From Meconema thalassinum (lineage: Eukaryota > Arthropoda > Insecta > Orthoptera > Tettigoniidae): a stretch of DNA of 64,000 bases. Position 1 is the first letter of the stretch. Every line of letters begins with the position of its first letter. Shown here in pieces: positions 12,501 through 22,812 of the stretch. Location of the stretch: the NCBI GenBank assembly GCA_946902985.2, contig OX336389.2, forward strand, positions 175,036,704-175,100,703. The letters are read 5' to 3'. The position numbers and the translations under genes were made by a program. The notes under the pieces were generated by a model. The model saw only the letters and a list, made by a program, of their open reading frames with translations. It was not told the DNA's origin and did no database searches.

Positions 12501-12916
12501 ATGGTACAGAGTGTTGGCCAGCACCTAGAAGTGCTGAGCACTCACTTCATGTCATGGAAATGCGGATGCTGCGAAGATCATTAGACATATCTCTGCTCGA
12601 CCATATCCCCAACACAACGATTCGACATACAGCTGGCTTGGCTCCAATCAATGAGAAAATGCAGGAATGGAGACTCCGTTGGTATGGGCACGTTGTCCGT
12701 GCACCACAAAGTTCAGTCATCGGCTCGGCCTACCATCTAACGGTCGACGGCCAGAGACAGCGAGGGAGACCAAAATTGCGGTGGCTCGACACCATTAACG
12801 CCGATTTACGATCAAGAAACTTGAAATCACGCGAAACATTAGACCGCAAGAAATGGCGTGCATTGATCCGAAAAGCGGACCCCGTTCCTACGGGATAACG
12901 CTAAGAAGAAGAAGAA
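9503..12916 (+). mobile_element. RTE-clade LINE, apparently full length
   Basis: Consists of a roughly 330-bp 5' leader, one long endonuclease-reverse transcriptase ORF, and a very short 3' end with a GAA tandem tail (gctaagaagaagaagaa). The short 3' UTR ending in simple repeats instead of poly(A) is a hallmark of RTE elements. It sits in a TA-rich site inside the Tigger-like element, so it is the younger of the two. A related, 5'-truncated copy lies at 36002-38130. Confidence 0.85.
9836..12898 (+). CDS. RTE LINE endonuclease-reverse transcriptase
   Basis: A 1,020-residue ORF with no internal stop. Residues about 83-320 form an apurinic-type endonuclease: WNIGTLTGRS, LQETRWKG (metal-binding Glu), YAPQTG, GDLNGHVG and QIDYVLL; the final 'SDH'-like His motif appears as PQHKLL. 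The reverse transcriptase spans about 540-830 with APGLDDLPADIW, the YRPIRLLSH motif, FLDLEKAFDRVPH, HQGSALSPLLF and catalytic LLYADDVMIA. The C-terminal tail has the RTE-typical RWYGHVVRAP and RGRPKLRWLD. It would nick target DNA and copy its RNA by target-primed reverse transcription in the nucleus. ATG at 9836 is used as the first in-frame start after the leader. The open frame suggests recent insertion and possible activity; whether it is expressed cannot be seen here. Confidence 0.9.
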   Translation: MLGAAELYAGSSVKMPDDRPGRQAGRFITVATHGSMAQVELSENARASPASDARWSRPANVRREQGLPIQGRNWLKKRVQNKPLRIASWNIGTLTGRSRELAAILKSRCVDLACLQETRWKGQKSRDIGEGYKLIYHGTTNSQGVAIVVNEKLRNQVSAVHRYSDRLMSAVIDTPTRRIHIFSAYAPQTGCDETAKDTFWNELQDAVTTCNEEDLFLLCGDLNGHVGSTSEGYECHGNFGYDLRNEDGNRILEFAEANDLIITNTFFKKRKSHLITYTSGGHNTQIDYVLLRRRDFPIVIDTKVIPSECLAPQHKLLVTDLRMKGYIRKPYVKGHAKIKWWKLQDHKVAFSEKIVFPPVDSVNTDYTWASFNNCVTSIAQSELGVTQPGTRRIDKQTWLWTDKVQEMVHEKKAAFKQLRTSPTDENLLKYKATKKEAKIAVTEAKVDHYKHLYDQLTTKDGDKIIYRLARARCRAGQDIEHYMCVKDKNGRRLHDSKMILHRWREYFSEVFNTEFPHPQIPDNNVTAGPVPCITEDEVKVAIRSMKNGKAPGLDDLPADIWKIEELTDNATTWLTEFFNSVILCGQIPTDWSTSITVPIFKGKGDPAECTNYRPIRLLSHTMKIFERILDNRLRNIVQLSANQCGFVKGCGTIDAIFAVRQLMEKFREKRRPLHLAFLDLEKAFDRVPHQMIWYALRDHQVPEMYINWIKMLYNNTKSHVRCPAGLTDSFPVTVGVHQGSALSPLLFVIVMNSITRDLQKCVPWTLLYADDVMIAADSRMDLETQVQTWHDRLQGFGLRLNIHKTEYLETIPSPGTIGINGAPLTKVNTFRYLGSRLNGDSSVNEDVRARINATWMRFRDVTGVLCDKKMPIRLKSKIYRTMVRPVTLYGTECWPAPRSAEHSLHVMEMRMLRRSLDISLLDHIPNTTIRHTAGLAPINEKMQEWRLRWYGHVVRAPQSSVIGSAYHLTVDGQRQRGRPKLRWLDTINADLRSRNLKSRETLDRKKWRALIRKADPVPTG

Positions 12917-13344
12917 ATATATATATTTATTGTAGGCATAATCCACATAGGCCTGCCTCTAGCCTAGCAAGTCTAATAAAACACTACAATCAAGTGTTAT
13001 AATTATTATTTTGCGTTTCAAGCATATTTCAATATTTTAATCAATAGTTTTGTTTTTACTAGGCTTAACAAAAATAACTGCGGATAATTCGCGGTTTTCA
13101 ATAATTCGCGGAATTTCGTGCATTAATTACCACGAATTACCGGGAGTGCACTGTACATACAGTAAACCTCCGAATGGAATAGGTAATTAGTGGTTCGGCA
13201 GTTGAATATCCACAACAAGAGAAAAAAGTACATATTAGGTGAGTAGAGTGTTATCTGGTCATTATCGTATTCTTCAACAGTGTAATTATAGTGCAAAATA
13301 TATTTATAGTGTTTGTGGGACTGCTACTATATTTTATTAAAGAC

Positions 13345-13620
13345 AGCAGTGGCTGCGCTCGCTAAAGCATAGCGTTAGGTTATGGGGCCCAGCTATCTGC
13401 TGAATCGATCGACGCATGGGTTCGAGCCCCTCCGTCGGCCGTCCTTGAAATGGTTTTCCGTGGTTTTCCCATTTTCAACACCAGGCAAATGCTGGGACAG
13501 TACCTACTTACAGGCCATGGCCTCTTCCTGCTACATCTTTGCCCATCCCGATGCGTAGGTCGCCCTTTGGCCCCTCAGGAGGTCACTCGAAAACAAAGAA
13601 AAAAAATACAATCTTATTTG
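13345..13620 (+). repeat. tRNA-derived SINE
   Basis: The head has an A-box-like segment ('tggctgcgctcgctaaagc') and a good B box (GGGTTCGAGCCCC at about 13409). A shared core follows ('gtggttttcccattttcaac', 'aggcaaatgctggg', 'ggccatggcctcttcc') and an A-rich end ('aaaacaaagaaaaaaaa'). Pol III promoter plus A-rich tail identifies a SINE. The core resembles parts of the repeat at 4500-4600. Confidence 0.75.
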
Positions 13621-15760
13621 ATACGTAAATACTTATTGCTAACGTACAAGTTTCGGAAAGTAACGGTTACAACACTAATCATAGAAAAAAATAGAAATAT
13701 GAGACTTATGAGTTTGTTGCTCTAAAATATGATTCACTTAAAATCGTTCTATTTCGTAGATATTCGTTCATCATCATCATCATCATCTTCATTTCCCGTT
13801 TCCAGCTTCCTGAGTCGGGTTGTGAATTAAGGACCTCCAACGTTTCCTGTCTCTCCACCACTCCTCTCCTGTTTTTAGTACTTCTTCAGGTTTTCCTCCT
13901 CTCTTCTCTACACACTCCCACACTGTATCTGCCCATCTCTTTCGGGGCCTTCCACGTGGTCTCTTCCCTGTCATCTTTTCACAGAAAGTTTTCTTTGGTA
14001 CTCTCTCCTCTCCCATTCTCATCATATGTCCATACCACTTTAACTTTGTTGTTTCTATCCTGTCCTGCAGCTTCAAGACTCCTGTCCTTTTTCTAATCTC
14101 TTCGTTTCTAACTATCTCTTCTGGTCTTGCCCTCTATACCTCTTAGGAATTTCATCTCCGCGGCTTGTATTCTACTCTCCTCTCTTTTTGTAGTAGTCCA
14201 CGCTCCAGCTGCATATGTTAGTATGGGTCTGTAGTAGGTTGAATATAATACATTTTTACATTTCTTTGGGACATCTCGGTTCCACAGAATACCCCTTATG
14301 CTCTGGTAAAAACTGTTCGCTTGTTGTATTCTCTTTCCAATTTCCTCAGTTATCCTTCCATCTTCTGTGATCACACTTCCCAAGTACTTGAAACTTTTAA
14401 CTACTTCTAGAATTTTCCCATTCAATTCTATCTTTCCTCTTCCTTCCTTCCTTCCTTCCTCTTGACATTACCATTGTCTTGCTCTTCTCTGTGCTTACTT
14501 TCATCCTATATTTCTCTATTTCTTGATTCCATACATCTAGTTGTTTTTGTACTTCCTTTTCATCCTCGCCCCATATCACTATATCATCTGCAAACAGCAT
14601 GGCCTTTGTTGCCTCTTGTCCCAATCTCTGTTTAACATTCTTGTGAATTTCATCCATGACTATGATGAATAGTAAGGGGGACAATACACTTCCCTGTCGG
14701 AGACCTGTTTCCACTTTAAACCATTCTGTTTCTCCTATACTGGTCTTCACGCTACTCACACAATATTTGTACATAGCTTTTAACATTTGGACATCAGCTC
14801 CGTTAACTCTCCTTTTCCTTAATACATTCCAAACCATCTGTTGAGGCACACTGTCGTACGCTTTCTCAATATCAATAAATGTCATCACCATGTCTTTTCC
14901 AAATTCCCATCTTTTCTCCATCATTTGCCTTAATGCAAAGATTAGGTCAAATGTTGATCTGTCTTTCCTAAAACCATACTGTTCTTCTTCCATCTCTCCT
15001 TCTATCTTCCTCCTCAGTCTGCCTTCCAGAACTCTCTCAAAGATCTTAGCTACATGAGCGATAAGAGTGATCCCTCTGTAGTTATTGCATTCCTTTTTGT
15101 CCCCTTTCTTAAAAATTGGGATAATTAATCCCTTTCCCCATTCTTCTGGAATCTCTTTCTTCCTCCAAATTATTCTAAATAATCTATACAACCACTGTAC
15201 ACCTATTGGTCCCGCTGCTTTTATCATTTCCGCGGACACCTCATCCTCTCCTGCTGCTTTACCGCTCTTCATCTTCTGTATGGCTTCCTCTATTTCTAGC
15301 ATAGTGATCTCCTTTTCTTCTTCTTCTTCTTCTACTTCCATTGTTTCTTCTTGTTCTTTTTCATCTTCCAGTTCAATGTATTTAACATTTAGTAGCTTTG
15401 AAAAGTATTCTTCCCATCTTTTTAATATATCATCTCTTTGATACAATATCTGTCCTGCTTCAGTTTTTACAAATTTTGTGTTTTCCCTACCTTTTACACT
15501 GTTTTTCACCAATCCATATAGAACCTTTTTACTTCCTTGGATATCCTCCTTCAAAGTTTCCGTGAAACCTTCCCAACTTTTCCTTTTTTCTTCTTGTACA
15601 ATTTTTTGGCATGCCTTCTTTGCTTCTCTATATTTTTGCCATTTCTCTGCATTCTTACTGCCTATCCACTTCCTCCATGCCATTTGTTTTTCTTTAACAG
15701 CTTCCTTTACCCTGTTGTTCCACCAAGGAGTCTCCCTTTCCTTTTTCTTCCCTGATAGTT

Positions 15761-16161
15761 GTAATCTTTCAATTCTAGCCACAAGATGGCTTCACCCAGA
15801 GAAGCCATTTGTAACTTTGAAGATACAAAAATTAAATAAAAATGAATATTCTGCCTCATAAATGGCCTTTCTTTAAAATTTAAACAAACTGACATAATTA
15901 GTACTGTAATTGAACAAATCCACCTTATCGAAACTCTTCTCATCTCCGGGCGTGTGCAGATATTCTGAAAGGACTGGCTCGTACATAGGCCTTACCAAAA
16001 CCTCCTATAAATTAATAAAGATGAAGGAAGGTTTACATGCATCTAACTAAAAAGAAACTATCCAATTTAAATTTACTTTATATTCTGAAGCTGCATCATG
16101 CAAGAAATTGATTAATATAAGAAAAAGAGTGACACACAAGAAATGCAATTAAAACTATATA

Positions 16162-16214
<53 letters not shown>

Positions 16215-17040
16215 TTTAGGCCTTTAAAGATTTATTATTTGTTTTCACATTACCGGTAATGCCGTCGTCTGCCGTATATTTCTAGTTTCGTCACCACTTT
16301 GAAGCTGGTCAGCCATGCCATTATGGTTTACCGCCATAAAGGTCTTCTTCAACTTAGCACAGTTATTAGGCCTACTGTCATTGTGGCATAACAGCCAGAA
16401 CCCAATCACCTGGTGCCCTCCATACTAAAACAAATCGGAGTCTTCAAGCTTTTTTCTTTCCGTATAAACACGAAGCACTCAGCTTACGACAGACACGCAC
16501 CAGTCATCTCAATGTCCAGAGAGACAATCACCCACTTCCGCAGTGCATCCAGTAGCTTGCTACCACACGTCTGAAACCCACAGCTCCTTCCAGGAAGTCT
16601 TATTGTCATACGCCTGCTTGTCCATTCCACTCCTAGCAAGGCCCCCTGGCTGCTTCCTCCTCACCCTCCCCGGGGTAAGCGAGCATACCTGCTCGAGACA
16701 ATAGTGTCCATAAATGCTGCCTCCTGTACGTGTGACCAAAACATGAACCTGACTCCTGGTTCAGTGGTCCGAACAATATTAATAAACTTTCTTAGACAAC
16801 ATATGATTAGAGCTAGCTTCAGAATCTTGTCAAAAGTGACCTAAAATACATTGAATAATTAATAATAAAAAGCATTCGTATATGATAATAGTAATAATAA
16901 TAATAATGACACTGCGTCTACTGCAGACGTGTCCAATGCAATTGAACACGTTGCCAACACGATAACATGATATAAAGAAATAATAAACCCACTAGCCTAC
17001 ATTAAAACTGTCATGGGGGACTCATAAAATATAGGTTACA
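15761..17040 (-). repeat. 3' LTR of Gypsy element
   Basis: A 1,280-bp LTR. On the minus strand it begins TGTAACCTATATTTTATGAG and ends GAAAGATTACA, the usual TG...CA. It differs from the other LTR mainly in a (TAA)n run at 16163-16214. Three extra bases account for the length difference. Confidence 0.93.
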
Positions 17041-17064
17041 GAACGCCCCCTTGCTTTTCATTCA
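17041..17064 (-). promoter_or_regulatory. Polypurine tract
   Basis: On the minus strand AAAAGCAAGGGGGCGTTC lies directly upstream of the 3' LTR. This is the expected position and composition for the plus-strand primer of reverse transcription. Confidence 0.65.
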
Positions 17065-17169
17065 TTTGGTCCTATACCATAGAATAAAAAGCAATCCTTT
17101 TAGGCATGACTTCCCTTCCAAAATCCTAACTCCTTCCTCCCACAAATATATACACAATCAACAGGGCTA

Positions 17170-20100
17170 CTAGGATATGTACATCCTCAGATTGGAAATA
17201 TTGTAAATCCCTAGCACCCTGCCGTCCTTTGTAAGGAGCTCGTACGCACAGGCCCCTAATTTCCGTGCAATTTCATACGGTCCTTCATACAAATGAAAAA
17301 ATTTACTCACCAATTTCTGGTCTGCGGACGAGACATGAGGCACCCTCAAAAGCACAAGGTCACCTACATCTAACTTATCTCCTGCCCGCTTCCCTTGCTG
17401 CTTCTGCCGTTTCTTACTGGCCTTACATAAATATTCCCCAGCTAACCTGATACTTAAATCTCTGGGTACGGCCTCCCCTGTCCTCAAACCCAAAATCATG
17501 GCAAGTTCGCTGACAGGCTTCCTGCCCAGCTGGACTTCTATGGGAGTGCGACCCGTGCTCTCGTGTTTAGTTACATTGAGCCAACGCTCAACGTCCTCAA
17601 GCATCGAAAACCAGGCATTATGTCGCTCACTCACATAAGTCCTAAACATGCGCCCTAGTTCTCTCATTACTCTCTCAGACATGTTTCCTTGGGGATACCT
17701 AATAGAGGAATACGTACACTGTATTCCCAGTTCACTCAACTTGGTCCTCCATATATTCGAGGTGAACTGAGAACCGTGGTCTGAGAGTATTCGGAGTGGC
17801 TTACCAAACTCCGGAACATATTTCCCCAGTATGCAATTTACACAACCCCTCCCCGTGGCCTGTCTTAGAGGATAGAGCTTAACATACTTGGAAAAGGCAT
17901 CAACAACGACAAACACATATTGGTAGCCATACTGAGACTTCACCAACGGCCCATAGAGGTCAACACACACCAACTCACCTGGTTTCTGAGTTAAAACAGC
18001 CTGCCTTGGCCCTTCAAAATACCTTGTGGGGTGCTTGCACTTCTGACACAACTCACATGTTGCTAGGGTTTTTCTGACTTCCCTGCCCATGTTTTTCCAA
18101 AAGAAGTTCTCCTGAATAGCACCCAACACCTTCTCTGCACCATAGTGGCCTAACTCCTTATGATAAAACCAGATAATATCATACCTCAAAGACTTAGGAA
18201 CCCACACGCACCATCTCTCGCCAAAGCATTTCCTAGTTAGCAAGTCGTTAAAAAGCCTGAATTCCTTATTACCCCTGTTAGCAATTCTCATATGTTCCAT
18301 TTCCTCGAGTTCCCGATAAATGTCCTGAATCTCCTCGTCCTTGCATTGTTCCTCTCTCATTTTACCCAACTTTAACCTCTCCCCGTCCCTATCTGAAATC
18401 CTAGTTACACAGACCAAAATTCCTTCCTCTCTCCTAGCTTCAACTCCCTCCCCAGCAATTTCCGGGTGGCGACTCACAAAATCCGCGAATTCGTTTTCTG
18501 ACCCTTTTACATGAAATATATCAAAATCGTACTCTTGGATCGCCAATATCCACCTAGAAAGCCGGTTCGAGGTTATCCTACATGTCCTAAGAAACGTAAG
18601 TGCGTTATGGTCTGTATAGATTAGGAATTTCCGGCCAAGCACATAGGTCCGGAACTTGCCCAGCGAATACACAATGGCTAGCAATTCCTTCTCACTAGTA
18701 GTGTATCTTTTCTCCGCGGAATTTAGACCTCTACTAGCGAGTGACACGATGCCTAGATTACCATCCCCATCCTTTTGACAAAGCACCCCTGCTAAACCTA
18801 AGTCGCTAGCATCTGTCATCACTATATACTGACTATCCTGCCCGGGGTACCTAAGTGTGACAGCATCCCTAAAACCCTCTTTAAGTTTGATGAATGCCTC
18901 ATCGTGTTCCTTTTCCCAAACCCACTTAGAATTCTGTTTAAGTAACCCGCTAAATGGCCCGCACAGCTGCGAATACCGCAGTACAAACCTCCTGAAATAA
19001 TTACATACCCCCAGAAAAGAGCGAAGTTGTTTGACGTTACGTGGTGTCCGAGTGTTGATTATGTTGTCTAATTTCGACCCTTCTGGCGTAACCCCCTGTG
19101 GTGTAATAGTGTGGCCTAGAAACGTGATCTGTTGTGCACAAAAGGTCGCCTTCTTAAGTTTCACTGTGAACCCGGCCCGATGCAACTTCCCCAAAACGAT
19201 TCTAAGGTGTTCCATGTGTTCCCCAAATGTACGTGATGCGATGACTAAGTCATCGATGTAACTGGCTGTGAAATCCCCAGTGTCATGTCCCAGAGCGATG
19301 TTAAGTGCGCGAATGAGCCCAGCTGACGATGTTTTCATACCAAAAGGAATCCGTGTGAATTGTAACAGCTGGTTTTTGTAACAAAAAGCCGTGAATTGCC
19401 TATCCTCCTTCCGTAGGGGTACCTGCCAAAAACTAGCACTCAAATCTAATGTGGACAGCCATTCTTTGCCCCCAAATCTCTGAACTAAATCCTCAGTAGT
19501 TTCCGGTCGCTGATGATCCGGCGCAATGCGTTTATTAGCTTGTCTTGCATCCAAACATAGCCTAACTGACCCATCCTTCTTAATCACTACTACCAACGGA
19601 TTGACATACTGGCTCCTACTGAATTCGATCACCTTATCGTCTAGCATCTGCGATATGACATCATCTACTGCTTTGACATGGGCGTGTGGTATCGGGTATC
19701 TAACACCATTAAAACTAGACCTATCGGTGATCTCGAAACTATGCTCGTAAACATGTGTCCTACCAGGTTTGTCAGAGAACACCTCACTGTGGTCTCTCAA
19801 GACCTCTAACAACTGAGCCTTCTGCTCTACCTCCAACATGGTATCTTCCACAACACTTGAAAATTCGCCTTCACGCTCCTCTTCCACTACCATACTACAA
19901 CTTTGAATATCCTCTGATACCATGTCGCTACTAACCTCACTGACTTCTTCCTCTTCATTTAAAACCTGGACACACACTGATATACTCACAAAAGTTCCCG
20001 AGTCCACCTGATAACTCAGACTAATCGTATCAAAATTCTCACCCCACTTGAATCTCACCTTAGATTCGCCGTAATCAAGCTTACACATCTGACTGCTTAA

Positions 20101-20487
20101 CCAATCCGCACCCAAATTGACAGGATACACTAAATTCGCGACCACTAGAAAACTCTGACGACCACATTTCTCATCAATGTACATAGGTGCGACAACCTGT
20201 CTACGCACTCTCTGTGACTTAGTCCCAACAGCAGACAATATAAATATATTGGACACAGGAATCTCCTCTATGACTTCTCCTTTACTCTTAACCTCATCAT
20301 AAAAGCCTGCCTTAATGCAAGAACACATGCTCCCTGAGTCCAATAAGGCATCGACGACTTGACCCCATATCTTCACCTTAATCACAGGACTGATCAACGT
20401 AGGCTCACATCTCTCCTGCATAACCTCAACCTGGTCATCTAACAATTCCTTTCTAACATCAAGGTCGTATTCTATCTTCTTCAACAC
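17170..20487 (-). CDS. pol: Gypsy Pol: protease, RT, RNase H, integrase
   Basis: Open for 1,105 codons from 20487. The frame continues upstream without an ATG into the end of gag, so it is probably made by frameshifting. Domains by approximate residue: aspartic protease DSGS at about 50; reverse transcriptase with LDLSASFWQVPL and catalytic YIDD at about 411; RNase H with TDASDLGLAG at about 557; integrase zinc-binding HHCC beginning HKELGH at about 774 (CELCQKC); DDE core D in VDLYGP, D in SDHGSQF, E in QGNMSER at about 844, 902 and 934; and a C-terminal GPY-type module (LYEGPYEI) at about 1067. No stop or frameshift interrupts it. It processes Gag-Pol, copies the RNA and integrates the cDNA. 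Confidence 0.93.
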   Translation of the reverse strand: MLKKIEYDLDVRKELLDDQVEVMQERCEPTLISPVIKVKIWGQVVDALLDSGSMCSCIKAGFYDEVKSKGEVIEEIPVSNIFILSAVGTKSQRVRRQVVAPMYIDEKCGRQSFLVVANLVYPVNLGADWLSSQMCKLDYGESKVRFKWGENFDTISLSYQVDSGTFVSISVCVQVLNEEEEVSEVSSDMVSEDIQSCSMVVEEEREGEFSSVVEDTMLEVEQKAQLLEVLRDHSEVFSDKPGRTHVYEHSFEITDRSSFNGVRYPIPHAHVKAVDDVISQMLDDKVIEFSRSQYVNPLVVVIKKDGSVRLCLDARQANKRIAPDHQRPETTEDLVQRFGGKEWLSTLDLSASFWQVPLRKEDRQFTAFCYKNQLLQFTRIPFGMKTSSAGLIRALNIALGHDTGDFTASYIDDLVIASRTFGEHMEHLRIVLGKLHRAGFTVKLKKATFCAQQITFLGHTITPQGVTPEGSKLDNIINTRTPRNVKQLRSFLGVCNYFRRFVLRYSQLCGPFSGLLKQNSKWVWEKEHDEAFIKLKEGFRDAVTLRYPGQDSQYIVMTDASDLGLAGVLCQKDGDGNLGIVSLASRGLNSAEKRYTTSEKELLAIVYSLGKFRTYVLGRKFLIYTDHNALTFLRTCRITSNRLSRWILAIQEYDFDIFHVKGSENEFADFVSRHPEIAGEGVEARREEGILVCVTRISDRDGERLKLGKMREEQCKDEEIQDIYRELEEMEHMRIANRGNKEFRLFNDLLTRKCFGERWCVWVPKSLRYDIIWFYHKELGHYGAEKVLGAIQENFFWKNMGREVRKTLATCELCQKCKHPTRYFEGPRQAVLTQKPGELVCVDLYGPLVKSQYGYQYVFVVVDAFSKYVKLYPLRQATGRGCVNCILGKYVPEFGKPLRILSDHGSQFTSNIWRTKLSELGIQCTYSSIRYPQGNMSERVMRELGRMFRTYVSERHNAWFSMLEDVERWLNVTKHESTGRTPIEVQLGRKPVSELAMILGLRTGEAVPRDLSIRLAGEYLCKASKKRQKQQGKRAGDKLDVGDLVLLRVPHVSSADQKLVSKFFHLYEGPYEIARKLGACAYELLTKDGRVLGIYNISNLRMYIS

Positions 20488-20528
20488 ATGAACTGGAATA
20501 CTGGGATGGGACCCTCTATCTGACCGTC

Positions 20529-22082
20529 TTAAAGAGCCCTGTTCCCGTTTAAATTACTCGGCTGAGCTGGCTGTCTCTCTTCTTCACGCCCCCTATTCTC
20601 TAACTGCCTTTGTTCCCCAGGTCCCCGATTTTCTGCCTGCCTCTGTTCTCCGCGCCCCCTATTCCGAAAATTCCCTTGGTCACCCCTATCCCTATTTACA
20701 AAATTTCCTCTATCATTCCTCACAAAGTTACCTGGCCTATCAATATTCCTACGCTCATAATGCCTATTCCCTTCCTCCTGATACCCTGGATCGTAATTTC
20801 CTTCCCTTCCCTGTTCTTGCCTTTTGCCTCCCATTCTACCCAAAGTATCAAACCTTTCTAACACACGTTCCATGTCCTTAATCGTATTTACATCCTGCAT
20901 GACTACGGCCATCTTCACCTCATCAGAAAAATGACGGGCCATACGCCTAACAATATCACCTTCAGAAGAACTAGTGTCTAAATTCTGACTGATAAGGACA
21001 TGTGTGAGGAAATACTCCGTCATGCTCACCCCCTGATTCGACTGATACCTCCCAAAAGAAATCTTGTCTCTTTCTCTTCCTTTAGTCTGTTCGTTCCAGA
21101 ACTTTCCCTCAAACTTCTGCTTAAAATCTTCCAACCCCTGAAAACCTCCCCTAAAAACTTGATACCAAGATTTAGCCTCCCCCACAAAAGCTAATGATAT
21201 GATTTCCTCAACAATATCCCAGTCTAAAGTCCCATCTTCTAACCCTTTCGAAAACCTCTTCTGAACAACTTTAACAAACTCCATAGGGTTAAACTGCCTT
21301 CCATTAAATTTAGGTAAGTCAGATTCCCGATAGAAGTTACTATGTCCTACAGAGTGATTACAATTTTCCTTATTTGACTTGGCCTGATTCAGCTCTCTTC
21401 TTAATTTCAAATTTTCGCTCTCATTAAAGGATTTCAGTTCACTAATCTCCTTTTTTACACTCTTATCTACCATCGTTACTCTGGCTGAAGAAACCGCTAG
21501 CTCCTGTTCGAAAGACACCTGCTTATTTCTAATCTCAGTTATATCCTTCATTTCTTCCTCTACAACTATCAACCTCTCACTAACTTCTTTCGTAACAATG
21601 GCTACCTCATTACTCACCTCGCCTATCTGCTTATCAACAGTATCCATAATGCCCTGCCTCTGTAAGCTTATCTTCTCCTCAACTTGCTCGAATCTTTTAT
21701 CTACCATCTCAATTCTACTAGCAATTTCCTGACGAATTTCCTTATAGCCTTTACTCATACTCTCTACAATCTTATTAATTTTGCTCTCTAAATCCGTACT
21801 TTGAATGTCTATCTTAGTACTAAATTCACTGCTTTGATTATTAATTTGAGTACATAAATCATTACTCTGAATATCCATTTTAGTACTTAAATCACTTAGT
21901 TTACTACTGAATTTAGACATCATCTGCTCCATTAACTTGATCATCTGTGAGTTTTCCCCCAGCCCTACATTTTTCTCCTCACTATTCTCTCCCATTCCTA
22001 ACTCCTTGCTAGTTGCAACATCATCTTTCTCGGCCCCCTCACGTCCCTCCAACGTACCAGAAACCACATCCTTATCTGCCAT
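20529..22082 (-). CDS. gag: Gypsy Gag
   Basis: A 517-residue ORF starting at ATG 22082, the first good start after the leader. Residues about 45-235 are heptad-rich with repeated 'KxDIQSxDL' units and should form a long coiled coil. A central capsid-like segment follows (LPKFNGRQFNPMEFVKVV, then W/Y-rich 'AKSWYQVF' and 'MTEYFLTHV'). The C terminus is Arg/Gln/Glu-rich with three short repeats (GRGEQRQ, GPGEQRQ, GREEERQ) in place of a CCHC zinc knuckle, so RNA binding may use basic repeats. It would assemble virus-like particles in the cytoplasm. It overlaps pol in the -1 frame. Confidence 0.88.
   Translation of the reverse strand: MADKDVVSGTLEGREGAEKDDVATSKELGMGENSEEKNVGLGENSQMIKLMEQMMSKFSSKLSDLSTKMDIQSNDLCTQINNQSSEFSTKIDIQSTDLESKINKIVESMSKGYKEIRQEIASRIEMVDKRFEQVEEKISLQRQGIMDTVDKQIGEVSNEVAIVTKEVSERLIVVEEEMKDITEIRNKQVSFEQELAVSSARVTMVDKSVKKEISELKSFNESENLKLRRELNQAKSNKENCNHSVGHSNFYRESDLPKFNGRQFNPMEFVKVVQKRFSKGLEDGTLDWDIVEEIISLAFVGEAKSWYQVFRGGFQGLEDFKQKFEGKFWNEQTKGRERDKISFGRYQSNQGVSMTEYFLTHVLISQNLDTSSSEGDIVRRMARHFSDEVKMAVVMQDVNTIKDMERVLERFDTLGRMGGKRQEQGREGNYDPGYQEEGNRHYERRNIDRPGNFVRNDRGNFVNRDRGDQGNFRNRGRGEQRQAENRGPGEQRQLENRGREEERQPAQPSNLNGNRAL
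20547..20553 (-). promoter_or_regulatory. -1 frameshift slippery heptamer UUUAAAC
   Basis: The minus strand reads T TTA AAC in gag phase (codons aaT TTA AAC), exactly the X XXY YYZ register, 15 nt before the gag TAA (20529-20531). A -1 slip here enters the open pol frame. The heptamer is one of the most efficient known -1 sites. No downstream pseudoknot was modelled. Confidence 0.8.
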
Positions 22083-22338
22083 TTTACTAAGAACTACTCT
22101 CGAATTTGTGGAATCTGACCGCTTATTGGTCTGCCTGTTTGACTCCTGCCTCTTCTAGAATGACCAAGAGTGCTTCTGTCAACACTTCTAGATCTCAACT
22201 TTAATAAATCAGGCTCACTCTTATTACTTAGCATACCCTCCAAAATCACTGAACATATATACCCTTCCTAAAATACCCGATCAGATTTCACAAATTACCT
22301 GTGCGTACTGCCATACTATGCACCAGCCAGCCTTATTC

Positions 22339-22358
22339 ACACTCCATAGTTGGGCGCC
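22339..22358 (-). promoter_or_regulatory. Primer binding site, tRNA-Lys type
   Basis: TGGCGCCCAACTATGGAG follows the 5' LTR after 3 nt. TGGCGCCCAAC matches the 3' end of the tRNA-Lys used by several retroelements (tRNA-Lys1,2 type). Confidence 0.75.
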
Positions 22359-22361
22359 ATT

Positions 22362-22771
22362 TGTAATCTTTCAATTCTAGCCACAAGATGGCTTCACCCA
22401 GAGAAGCCATTTGTAACTTTGAAGATACAAAAATTAAATAAAAATGAATATTCTGCCTCATAAATGGCCTTTCTTTAAAATTTAAACAAACTGACATAAT
22501 TAGTACTGTAATTGAACAAATCCACCTTATCGAAACTCTTCTCATCTCCGGGCGTGTGCAGATATTCTGAAAGGACTGGCTCGTACATAGGCCTTACCAA
22601 AACCTCCTATAAATTAATAAAGATGAAGGAAGGTTTACATGCATCTAACTAAAAAGAAACTATCCAATTTAAATTTACTTTATATTCTGAAGCTGCATCA
22701 TGCAAGAAATTGATTAATATAAGAAAAAGAGTGACACACAAGAAATGCAATTAAAACTATATAATATAATA

Positions 22772-22812
<41 letters not shown>

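Larger units (their letters stand above)
8621..13153. mobile_element. Tigger/pogo-like element, split by an RTE LINE
   Basis: The left end CAGTGCACTCCCGATAATTC is inverted at the right end (13134-13153, inverse CAGTGCACTCCCGGTAATTC), with TA target duplications at 8619-8620 and 13154-13155. Subterminal 'gcggataattcgc' repeats are present at both ends. CAGTG tips with a TA duplication fit the Tc1-mariner superfamily, pogo/Tigger branch. Without the LINE insertion (9503-12916) about 1.1 kb remains, with no convincing transposase, so this is a deleted or non-autonomous copy. Confidence 0.75.

Noticed and set aside
15085..15861. Hydrophobic plus-strand frames of 118-127 codons
   Set aside because: Antisense to the RTE ORF; the Phe/Leu/Ser bias mirrors Lys/Glu-rich codons.
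16163..16214. CRISPR-like regular spacing
   Set aside because: It is a (TAA)n microsatellite in the LTR; there are no spacers, and the window is eukaryotic.
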